Shown here one piece after another: positions 16,405 through 24,214 of a DNA stretch of 64,000 nt. The stretch lies in assembly GCA_036504875.1 (NCBI GenBank), contig DASXUK010000003.1:197549-261548 (forward strand). Reading direction: 5' to 3'. The stretch is from JACPFJ01 sp036504875 (GTDB taxonomy: Bacteria; Desulfobacterota; Desulfuromonadia; Geobacterales; Pseudopelobacteraceae). Below the pieces are notes generated by a model. The model saw only the letters and a list, made by a program, of their open reading frames with translations. It made no database searches and had not been told where the DNA came from. Position 1 is the stretch's first letter. Every line of letters starts with the position of its first letter. The position numbers were made by a program, and so were the translations under genes.

Positions 16405-17811
16405 TCACTCAGCACAGCAGGAAAGCCGACTGACATCCCTGCTAAAGCTTTGAGCACATAGCTTGAGCCCCTCTCCTATTGAAGGGTAGATATGCAAGGT
16501 AGACGCGAGTTCATCTACTGTGATTCGCTGATGAAGAGCCAGACCTGCCTCATTGATCATTTCCGCGCCCCGATAAGATACTAGGTGCACCCCTAAAAGC
16601 CGGCGAGTGACATTGTCTGCTACCATCTTGATTATTCCGGCTGTATGCCCTGTAACATGGGCCTTGGGAATAGCGCTTACCTGCAGTCTGCTCACTATCG
16701 GATCATAACCAGCTTGACGAGCACTTTCCTCGGTATGACCAACTATCCCTACTTCAGGATCGGTAAAGATTGTCATCGGCGAGGTCATATAATCCATGGC
16801 GCAACCGCAACCCCTATTAAACATGTCATCTACTGCAACAATCCCCTCCCTGGCACCTACAGTCGCGATCATCATCCCGCCAGTTACATCACCGGCCGCC
16901 CAGATGCCTGGTTTTGAAGTCCTCATCTGTCGATCAGTTATAATAAAACCTCTAGGATCCTTTTCTATACCGGCCTTATCAAGGCCGATACCGCCGATTG
17001 CAGGCGAAGTACCCACCGCCACCAATAATTTTTCGCAACTGAAATTTTCTACCTTTCCGCTGATCTCGGCACTGACTACAGTCTGTTCTCCAACCATTTT
17101 CACGGAACAAAAGGCCACACTCGGAACAAAAGTTATTCCTTCATCCAGTAGAACGTCTAGCAAGGATTGGCTCAGTTCCGTATCTACAGCGGGTAACAGG
17201 CTGGGACCATGCTCAAGGATGGTTACGTGGCATCCCAGACGATGGAACATCTGTCCCAGTTCAACTGCAATCACACCACCACCTATGATCACCATCGATG
17301 AAGGAAGCCGTTTCATGAGCAAAGCGCTGCGGCTGGTCAGAAAATCGCACTGATTCAGTCCCGCTATGTTGGGAATACGCGGAAGACCTCCCACAGCCAC
17401 AAGTATGTGCTCGGCTTGATAGCGCTGCGCATTTGCCTCTATAGTTTTTGAATCTATAAAGCGAGCTGTACCTTTAACAAGCTCGAGTCCGTCAACATTT
17501 TGCAAGACATCCAGATAACGCTCCTTGCGGAGCTTCAAAACTACTTGATCGCGATGGGAACAGAGTTTTTCGAAGTCTACACCATGATACTCCAGCCGAA
17601 GTCCGATGGTTGAACCAAGACGCGCATTATGAATAAAATGAGCGGCATGTATCATTGTTTTGCTGGGGATGCATCCCCAATTGATACAGGTCCCACCCAA
17701 GACACTCTTCTCAACCATAAGCACTTGTTTGCCATAGGTATTGGCACGCAAGGCTGCTGCAAAGGCGGTTGAGCCGGAACCTAGGATGATCAGGTCGGGA
17801 TTGGCGCTCAT
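16405..17811 (-). CDS. merA: Mercuric reductase-type pyridine nucleotide-disulfide oxidoreductase
   Basis: 468 residues. FAD-binding LIILGSGSTAFAAALRA, redox pair GGTCINWGCIPSK (Cys42, Cys47), a central NAD(P)H-binding VIIGGGVIAVELGQMF, and the second FAD site GIWAAGDVTGG. The C-terminus ends LSCCAE: a vicinal Cys pair (465-466) in the context typical of MerA, which passes Hg(II) to the active site. It lacks the N-terminal heavy-metal (NmerA) domain, and no merR, merT or merP lies nearby. ATG 17811 is used because GGAGGT precedes it; the earlier ATG lies upstream of that site. It is 45 bases behind the radical SAM gene on the same strand. Hg(II) reduction is inferred; a relaxed disulfide reductase is possible. 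Confidence 0.8.
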   Translation of the reverse strand: MSANPDLIILGSGSTAFAAALRANTYGKQVLMVEKSVLGGTCINWGCIPSKTMIHAAHFIHNARLGSTIGLRLEYHGVDFEKLCSHRDQVVLKLRKERYLDVLQNVDGLELVKGTARFIDSKTIEANAQRYQAEHILVAVGGLPRIPNIAGLNQCDFLTSRSALLMKRLPSSMVIIGGGVIAVELGQMFHRLGCHVTILEHGPSLLPAVDTELSQSLLDVLLDEGITFVPSVAFCSVKMVGEQTVVSAEISGKVENFSCEKLLVAVGTSPAIGGIGLDKAGIEKDPRGFIITDRQMRTSKPGIWAAGDVTGGMMIATVGAREGIVAVDDMFNRGCGCAMDYMTSPMTIFTDPEVGIVGHTEESARQAGYDPIVSRLQVSAIPKAHVTGHTAGIIKMVADNVTRRLLGVHLVSYRGAEMINEAGLALHQRITVDELASTLHIYPSIGEGLKLCAQSFSRDVSRLSCCAE

Positions 17812-17856
17812 CTTTTCTACCTCCAAAACCGGCATAGCATTTTAAATTAAAAACTT

Positions 17857-19371
17857 TTATTCGATGTAGCCGCTGTCAAACATCCCGCTCCAGCACATCT
17901 TTTCGGTTATTTTTCTAAAGTGATAACCATAGATTGCAAAAGTAATGGCCAAGGGAAAGATGCGAGGTTTCATAACCAGAGCCCAGAAAAAGAGCTTCCA
18001 GAAGTGGAGCCTTTCCTTGCCGATCAGCCCCAGCATGAACATTGATTTCATTAAAGCGCCGAAATAACCAGACTGCAGTCTGAAACCGGTTTTTTGTAAT
18101 GGACGGTAATCCTTGAGAAAAATCGTTACTCTCTCATAATACACTCGTGGCGAATATATGGTAGTCAGAATTTTACGGTAACCATTGATGAGCATATCCG
18201 GCTGCATGTTTGGGATGAAGTTAAATGCAACAGCCGTGTTATTACCCGATGTTTCCCCTAAAAGCCGCCCTTCTTTTAACAGGCGTTTGTAAAGCCTCGT
18301 GCCCCGAAGAGCAATCAAGATTCCAACCATTGCAGTGACAATGCCGCTTTCCTGGATGAAAAGGATCTGCTTCTCAAATATTGAAGGTGGGTCACTGTCA
18401 AAACCTACTATAAAGCCCCCTTGAACCTGCATGCCTGCCTGTTGAATGCGCTTTACGCTCGCAATCATATCCCTGTTTTTATTTTGTATCTTCCCGCTTT
18501 CCGAAAGTCCAGCTGTATGCGGGGTTTCAATCCCGATGAAGACCTCCTCGAAGCCAGCCAGCACCATAAGTTGCATTAGTTGCCGATCATCCGCCAAGTC
18601 AATAGATACTTCAGTGAAAAATGAGAAGGGGTATTTTCTGCGTTCCAGCCACTCAATCATTGCCGGCAGCACTTCGCTCTTCAGTTTACCTTTATCACCG
18701 ATAAAATTATCGTCCACGAAAAAGACGCTCCCGCGCCAACCCAGAACATAAAGCGCCTCAAGTTCAGCAATCAGGTGAGCAATAGTCTTGGTACGAGGGC
18801 GCCGTCCAAAGAGCTGGGTAATATCACAGAATTCACAGTCGAAAGGGCAGCCCCTTGAATACTGGATGTTCATGGCTGAATACTTTCCGGTATCAATAAG
18901 CTCCCAGAGCGGCAGGGGAGTTTCACAGACCTCGGCGAACTCTTGGGTCGTATAAAGATGCCGTGCTGAGTCATTTTGAACATCCTCAATAAAAGAAGGC
19001 AGAGTGATCTCGGCTTCACCCAGTACCAAATGATCCGCATCATCAAAATCTGCCGGAGCGGTCGTGAACAAGGGCCCGCCTACCACTGTTTTGACACCAA
19101 ATTGCCGGCAACGATTCAACACCTTGTTCACTGATTCACGCTGCACTGTCATGGCGCTGATAAAAACATAGTCGGCCCATTTGAGCTGGCTGTCCGATAG
19201 AGGCTGGACATTCATATCAATAAGCTTCTTAACCCAGATTGACGGCAGCATGGCAGCTACCGTCAACAACCCCAGTGGCGGAAAGGCAGCCTTCTTGCCG
19301 ATGAATTTCAATGCATGCTTAAAGCTCCAGAAGGTGTCTGGATATTCGGGATAAACCAGTAGAATTTTCAT
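17857..19371 (-). CDS. B12-binding domain radical SAM protein (DUF4070 type)
   Basis: 504 residues. The N-terminal cobalamin-binding-like domain (about 1-145) has KILLVYPEYPDTFWSFK, PPLGLLTVAAMLP and VVGGPLFT. The radical SAM core has QYSRGCPFDCEFCDITQLFGRRPR, with the CxxxCxxC [4Fe-4S] motif around residue 175, and VFFVDDNFIG. The C-terminal region (about 370-504) matches DUF4070 in layout and includes hydrophobic stretches. Relatives methylate or rearrange unreactive carbons, often in lipids; the substrate here is unknown. Divergent from the aminotransferase at 19566; upstream in one transcript of the MerA-like gene. Confidence 0.85.
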   Translation of the reverse strand: MKILLVYPEYPDTFWSFKHALKFIGKKAAFPPLGLLTVAAMLPSIWVKKLIDMNVQPLSDSQLKWADYVFISAMTVQRESVNKVLNRCRQFGVKTVVGGPLFTTAPADFDDADHLVLGEAEITLPSFIEDVQNDSARHLYTTQEFAEVCETPLPLWELIDTGKYSAMNIQYSRGCPFDCEFCDITQLFGRRPRTKTIAHLIAELEALYVLGWRGSVFFVDDNFIGDKGKLKSEVLPAMIEWLERRKYPFSFFTEVSIDLADDRQLMQLMVLAGFEEVFIGIETPHTAGLSESGKIQNKNRDMIASVKRIQQAGMQVQGGFIVGFDSDPPSIFEKQILFIQESGIVTAMVGILIALRGTRLYKRLLKEGRLLGETSGNNTAVAFNFIPNMQPDMLINGYRKILTTIYSPRVYYERVTIFLKDYRPLQKTGFRLQSGYFGALMKSMFMLGLIGKERLHFWKLFFWALVMKPRIFPLAITFAIYGYHFRKITEKMCWSGMFDSGYIE

Positions 19372-19565
19372 TACTTCTCCTGCTTCTTAGAAATTTTCGC
19401 TATTCGTTTATTTTACCAGATATGAAGGGACTGAAAAGGGATGGTTCTTCGCTGACAATGCCCACTCCGGCTGAATCCGCGCCACTTGAACAGCCGGCAG
19501 ACTATGTTAAGCTTAAATAGCGTGTAAAACATCGATATCTAGTGAATATAATAGAGGAGCTCTGT

Positions 19566-20858
19566 ATGACCTCAACCGGCAATGCTATTGTTCAGCAGCA
19601 GGAAGAAATTTTCGTCCCGACGGTGCAGATGCCAAATCCATTAATTGTAGAACGTGGCGAAGGAAGTTGGGTGATTGACCGTGAAGGGCGACGCTATCTT
19701 GATTTGACCTCCGGTTTGGGGTCACTCCCCCTGGGTCATAATCATCCGCACGTATTGGATAATGTCTCCCGAGAGATGAAGATTTTCACCCACAGCGGAG
19801 GAATGTACTATAACAAGACCACATTAGCTGCCATGGAGCTCCTGACATCCGTAACCCCTAATGGGCTGGACAGGCTTTTTTTTGGCAACTCGGGAGCTGA
19901 GACGGTCGAAGCAGCCGTGAAGTTGGCCCGCTTTGCGACCGGTAGACAAGGAGTAATAGCGTTCAGCGGTGCATTCCACGGCCGGCCCATGGGAACTGTG
20001 TCCCTCACCAACAGCTCGGCGCGTTTCCGGGCACATTACCAGCCTTTGCTGCACACAGTCTTTCATGCCCCCTACCCTTACTGCTACCGTTGCCATTCCG
20101 GACCCGGAGCAAATTCCTGCACCCGAGGATGCCTTAAATACCTGCGGGAGATGCTACGGCGTCATATTACGCCCAACGAGCTAGCAGCCATAATTATTGA
20201 ACCGGTACTTGGTGAGGGAGGTTATGTGCCGGCTCCTGATACGTTCCTCAAGGACTTGCGCGAGATCTGTAATGAGTACGGCATTTTGTTGATCTTTGAT
20301 GAGGTTCAATCGGTAATGGGAAGAACCGGAGATTGGTTTGCTGCCCAATACAATGATGTCGTACCCGATATTCTGATTATGGCTAGAGGAATTGCTTCAG
20401 GCTTTCCACTTGCTGCGATAGCAACCAGTAAAAAACTGATCGAGGGATGGTCACCCGGCGCACACGGCACAACCTTCGGCGGCAATACAATTGCCTGCGC
20501 CGCCGCCATTGCTACAATAGAGACTATCCGTGACGATGGTTTGTTGACACGTTGCCGCCTGTTGGGTAAACGCGTCAGTGTCCGCCTGCGTTCGATGCAG
20601 GAACGCTATCCACACATTGGTGATATAAGGAGAGTGGGTCTGATGATCGCTATCGAACTGATTGAAAATGACGGATCTCCAGCCCCCGAGGCATGCGAAC
20701 AGCTAATCAATTACTGCCGTGATCAAGGTTTGCTGATCTTCAATTGCGGCCAGGATCTGAACATCGTGCGCCTTCTTCCACCTCTGACCATCCGGGATAA
20801 TGAACTAGATCAGGCAATGGCGATTATTGAGGAGGGGCTGCGAGCGCTGGAGTGTTAA
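19566..20858 (+). CDS. Class III aminotransferase homologue lacking the PLP lysine
   Basis: 430 residues with the fold of ornithine/GABA aminotransferases. Phosphate-binding FFGNSGAETVEAA, FSGAFHGRPMG, EPVLGEGGYVPAP, and DEVQSVMGRTG (Asp for the PLP ring nitrogen) are present. At the position of the Schiff-base lysine, normally MAKGIASG, the sequence is MARGIASG (codon AGA 20385-20387, Arg274). A four-cysteine insert (CYRC ... SCTRGC) sits near residues 180-195, as in some family members. SD GAGGAG supports ATG 19566. The missing Lys means it cannot be assumed to transaminate. The frame is intact and not obviously decaying. It converges on the VTT gene with overlapping stops. Confidence 0.8.
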   Translation: MTSTGNAIVQQQEEIFVPTVQMPNPLIVERGEGSWVIDREGRRYLDLTSGLGSLPLGHNHPHVLDNVSREMKIFTHSGGMYYNKTTLAAMELLTSVTPNGLDRLFFGNSGAETVEAAVKLARFATGRQGVIAFSGAFHGRPMGTVSLTNSSARFRAHYQPLLHTVFHAPYPYCYRCHSGPGANSCTRGCLKYLREMLRRHITPNELAAIIIEPVLGEGGYVPAPDTFLKDLREICNEYGILLIFDEVQSVMGRTGDWFAAQYNDVVPDILIMARGIASGFPLAAIATSKKLIEGWSPGAHGTTFGGNTIACAAAIATIETIRDDGLLTRCRLLGKRVSVRLRSMQERYPHIGDIRRVGLMIAIELIENDGSPAPEACEQLINYCRDQGLLIFNCGQDLNIVRLLPPLTIRDNELDQAMAIIEEGLRALEC

Positions 20859-21550
20859 TTGCTGACATTTTTTCCGTCTGGCAGATGATGGAGAATGACA
20901 GGTAGCAAAGCAAACAGAGCGAGAAGTAACAAGGCCAAGGTTGTTTTCCAAGAAAACAGATCTTGAGCTGCATTGACAGTGCGTAACTGTTCACCTGCAA
21001 AGGCATAGATAAATGAGCCTGGCAGCACACCCAGGGATGTGGTCCAGATGAAGGTCCTGAGCGGGATTCTGGTCAAACCGGCGCAATAATTAACCACAAA
21101 AAAGGGTATAATTGGCAGAATCCTCAACACCAGCAGGTAGTTGCGGCCATGTTTTTCCATCTCGCGATTGAAGCGGTTCAACTGGCTCTTAAACCGTTTC
21201 TGAAGCCAGATCCCTATGACAAGACGGGTGGCAAAGAAGGCCAGAATGGCACCTAAGGTTGCGGCGATATTTACGTAAAGGACTGCTGGAAATTTACCGA
21301 AAATCATTCCGCCGGCCACAGTCAATGCCAATGCCCCCGGCAGGATCAGGGCGGTCAGAAGATAAAGAACAATAAAGATTATGACTGCTTGAAGATAATG
21401 CCCTTGGACATATTCAAAGAAACGTTCCCTGTGCTCTTTAATATACTCAAGGTTTAAATAATCGTTTCCCCCTTTGATGATAAATATAAGCAATAAAGCC
21501 ACCACTAATAGGAACAACAGGCTTGTCATCTGTTTCCAATATCTCTTCAT
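20855..21550 (-). CDS. TVP38/TMEM64 (VTT/DedA-like) membrane protein
   Basis: 231 residues with about six hydrophobic segments. VTT signature: ALTVAGGMIFGKFPAVLYV, GAILAFFATRLVIG, and VNYCAGLTRIPLRTFIWTTSLGVLPGSFIYAFAG. The VTT superfamily includes bacterial DedA proteins (undecaprenyl phosphate and phospholipid flipping) and eukaryotic VMP1/TMEM41B scramblases. ATG 21550 follows AGAGGGG; a TTG further upstream is less likely. It is divergent from the EEP and PLD genes, domains I recall being found together with VTT in other bacteria. Confidence 0.88.
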   Translation of the reverse strand: MKRYWKQMTSLLFLLVVALLLIFIIKGGNDYLNLEYIKEHRERFFEYVQGHYLQAVIIFIVLYLLTALILPGALALTVAGGMIFGKFPAVLYVNIAATLGAILAFFATRLVIGIWLQKRFKSQLNRFNREMEKHGRNYLLVLRILPIIPFFVVNYCAGLTRIPLRTFIWTTSLGVLPGSFIYAFAGEQLRTVNAAQDLFSWKTTLALLLLALFALLPVILHHLPDGKNVSN

Positions 21551-21614
21551 GCTGAAGCCCCTCTTGCCCTTCTGGTTGGCGGTTGGCTTCAAAACGTTCT
21601 CAGAACCTGCAAAA

Positions 21615-21642
21615 TTGACATCATTCGCTTCTTAAGTACACT
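21615..21642 (+). promoter_or_regulatory. Sigma-70 promoter for the EEP-PLD pair
   Basis: TTGACA (21615-21620), 16-base spacer, TACACT (21637-21642). Confidence 0.55.
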
Positions 21643-21757
21643 TTTAAAGCAGCATAGGAATCATCGGAGCCCCTACCTGACTTGGTAACTGGCAAAGTCT
21701 CCAGCCCTCACTGACAGAAGAACAACTTCTGCATAAAGACTAATATAAGTGTCACTC

Positions 21758-22498
21758 ATGTCAAAAACCTTTTCAGTAATGACCTACAATGTTCACAGCA
21801 GCATCGGCATGGACGGCAAAATTTCGCCCCAGCGGATCGCCAAAATTATTGATCGCTGCAATCCGGATATTGTGGCTCTCCAGGAACTGGATGCAGGATT
21901 GATACGTAGTGATATGCTCGACCAGGCTCATTTAATAGCCTTAACGCTTGATATGACCTATCATTTTCACTCATCGATTCAGATTGAAGAGGGGGAGTAT
22001 GGCAATGCCATCCTCAGTCGTTATCCTATCAGGCTGATCAAGGCTGGGGCCATCCCTGCTCAGCCTTTCAATATTTTTTTTGAAAGACGAGGAGCTATCT
22101 GGGCGGAAATAGAGGTCTTCGGTCGTAAAATTCAGGTAGTAGCTACCCATTTCGGTTTGAATCGGCAAGAAAGACTGGCCCAGGCAGAAGCAATCCTCGG
22201 CCCGGAGTGGCTGAGACATCCCGAGTGTCAGGGGCCGATTATATTATGCGGCGATTTCAATGCCCTGCCCGGATCGCCGGTTTACCGGCGAATTACAGCT
22301 AGATTAAAGGACACCCAGCGCAGCCTTAAAGGAAAACGCCCTCAAGGCACCTGGCCGGTAAGATTTCCCCTTTTGCGTATTGACCACCTCTTCATCACCC
22401 CTGATGTAAAAGTACATAAAATAGTAGTGCCCAAAAACCCTTTAACCAGGGTGGCATCAGACCATCTTCCGCTGGTTGTTACACTGGAGCTGTTATGA
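21758..22498 (+). CDS. Endonuclease/exonuclease/phosphatase (EEP) family protein
   Basis: 246 residues from ATG 21758 (GTG 21749 is also in frame; neither has a strong Shine-Dalgarno). EEP motifs in order: MTYNVHSSIGMDG, VALQELDAG (metal-binding Glu), ATHFGLNRQER, LCGDFNALPGSPVY (Asp/Asn), and ASDHLPLVVTLEL (catalytic Asp-His). The fold cleaves phosphodiesters; relatives act on DNA, phosphoinositides or sphingomyelin. It ends by an ATGA overlap with the phospholipase D gene, so the two are translationally coupled, and a lipid substrate is plausible by context only. Confidence 0.88.
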   Translation: MSKTFSVMTYNVHSSIGMDGKISPQRIAKIIDRCNPDIVALQELDAGLIRSDMLDQAHLIALTLDMTYHFHSSIQIEEGEYGNAILSRYPIRLIKAGAIPAQPFNIFFERRGAIWAEIEVFGRKIQVVATHFGLNRQERLAQAEAILGPEWLRHPECQGPIILCGDFNALPGSPVYRRITARLKDTQRSLKGKRPQGTWPVRFPLLRIDHLFITPDVKVHKIVVPKNPLTRVASDHLPLVVTLELL

Positions 22499-24012
22499 CC
22501 ATACTAAGATCGGGCTCCAACTGCATGGGAATCTATGAATCCAGCTCTACCGGGCTTATCATTGATGCCTGCGATTATTATCGCACCTTTTACAGCACTG
22601 CTCGCAAGGCCCGTCGCTATATACTAATGACTGGCTGGCAGTTCGACACTGAAGTAGCTTTGTTAAGGGGAAAGGATGCTGAAAAGACGGCTGTTGATGT
22701 CCATTTCATTCGCTTTCTAGAAGCACTCTGCGAAAAAAATCACGAACTGGAAATATACCTTTTGGCCTGGGATTTCACTGTTTTTTTTACGCTGGAGCGG
22801 GAGTGGTTTCAAGATATCATCTTCAACTGGTCCACCAATGAGCGGATTCACTTTTGGTTTGATAACAAACATGCCTTTAATGCAACCCACCACCAGAAGC
22901 TGGTAATAATTGACGGCGAGATTGCCTTCGTCGGTGGTATGGATATCTGCTCGTCACGCTGGGATGACCGGCAGCATCTGCTTGAAAATCTGGAAAGAAA
23001 AGATGCCGATGGTACCATTTACGGCTCATATCACGACATCCAGTCCTATCACACCGGCCCGATTGTTAAGGAACTGGTCGATATTTTCCGGCAACGCTGG
23101 AGCGATTCAGGAGCCGGCACTCTGCGTTTATCCACATCGGATGGCCATGTACCGGCATTTGACAAGGCATCCTTATTTCCTTTGGCGGCTGCCAGAGTGG
23201 CTGTCAGCCGCACCCAGGCCAAAAACCTGCAGCCTCCACTGAAAGAGATCCTGGAGGTCCGGACTCTATTCATTGATGCCATAATGGCTGCTGAAAAACT
23301 GATTTATCTGGAAAACCAGTATTTTAGCTCACAGGCCATCTATTGGACGCTAATAGACCGGCTGACCACCCCCGACAAATCAAGGCTACAAATTGTGATG
23401 ATCCTGCCCGATCGACTTCCTTATACGGAAGAGTTATTCCTCGGATTACCGCAGATGAAGATGCTGCGCTCCCTACAACAGGTCGCTGATGAAAACGGGC
23501 ATGACCTGCGGGTTTATTCCACGATCTGCGTAAAGGATGGGGAGCGGAAAATGACCTTTATACATTCCAAGCTGCTTTTGGTTGATGACCATTTCCTGAC
23601 AATTGGTTCGGCCAATATTACCAACCGCAGCATGAAACTTGATACTGAGCTGAATGTAACCTGGGAGGCTGAATCCGAGAAAGATGCTGCGCTGATTAAC
23701 ACCATCCGGCGAGTACGGACCTCGTTACTGGCAGAACATGCCGGACTGTATGGCCAGGACGCTGAACATCAATTTGTGCAGGTTGATGGATTGATCAATC
23801 GTCTCGACCACCTGGTGGCTGATCCTGAGACACGCCTATGCCGCTACTCACCCGAACCGCCCCTGGAAAGCCCCTGGCCTGATGCGCTGCTGGAACCGAT
23901 TGCTCGTATAGTCGACCCGGAAGAGGATTTTTTTGAAAATATCTCGACCTATACAGCAAAAGCCTTTGCCAAAGGTGTCCGCCTGCTTAATCAGATTATA
24001 GCTGGCATATAA
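22495..24012 (+). CDS. Phospholipase D family protein, two HKD motifs
   Basis: 505 residues. Two HxKx4D motifs: THHQKLVIIDGEIAFVGGMD (about residue 132) and IHSKLLLVDDHFLTIGSANITNRS (about residue 357), both complete, so catalysis is expected. The region YLENQYFSS before the second motif resembles eukaryotic-type PLD and the bacterial PLD-VTT fusion proteins more than short nucleases. No signal peptide, hence cytoplasmic or membrane-associated. ATG 22495 overlaps the EEP stop. Confidence 0.9.
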   Translation: MTILRSGSNCMGIYESSSTGLIIDACDYYRTFYSTARKARRYILMTGWQFDTEVALLRGKDAEKTAVDVHFIRFLEALCEKNHELEIYLLAWDFTVFFTLEREWFQDIIFNWSTNERIHFWFDNKHAFNATHHQKLVIIDGEIAFVGGMDICSSRWDDRQHLLENLERKDADGTIYGSYHDIQSYHTGPIVKELVDIFRQRWSDSGAGTLRLSTSDGHVPAFDKASLFPLAAARVAVSRTQAKNLQPPLKEILEVRTLFIDAIMAAEKLIYLENQYFSSQAIYWTLIDRLTTPDKSRLQIVMILPDRLPYTEELFLGLPQMKMLRSLQQVADENGHDLRVYSTICVKDGERKMTFIHSKLLLVDDHFLTIGSANITNRSMKLDTELNVTWEAESEKDAALINTIRRVRTSLLAEHAGLYGQDAEHQFVQVDGLINRLDHLVADPETRLCRYSPEPPLESPWPDALLEPIARIVDPEEDFFENISTYTAKAFAKGVRLLNQIIAGI

Positions 24013-24214
24013 TCCTTCCAAGTTACTCACCACGCCCAGCCTTGTTTTCAAGGCGGATGTTCCTTGACCCATCCTTTTCTGCCCAGGTTATACAAAACAC
24101 CGTGTTCATGCCCATCCCTTAAAACAAACAATATATGTTGGACCTTTAATAATTCATGCTATTATCCGGTTTGCAATTTTCAACCAACCTAAGCTTGCCA
24201 CAAGAGTATATATC

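Noticed and set aside
19422..19520. Possible 32-residue plus-strand gene before the aminotransferase
   Set aside because: Open from ATG to TAG with plausible codons, but there is no Shine-Dalgarno and no recognisable family; too short to support.
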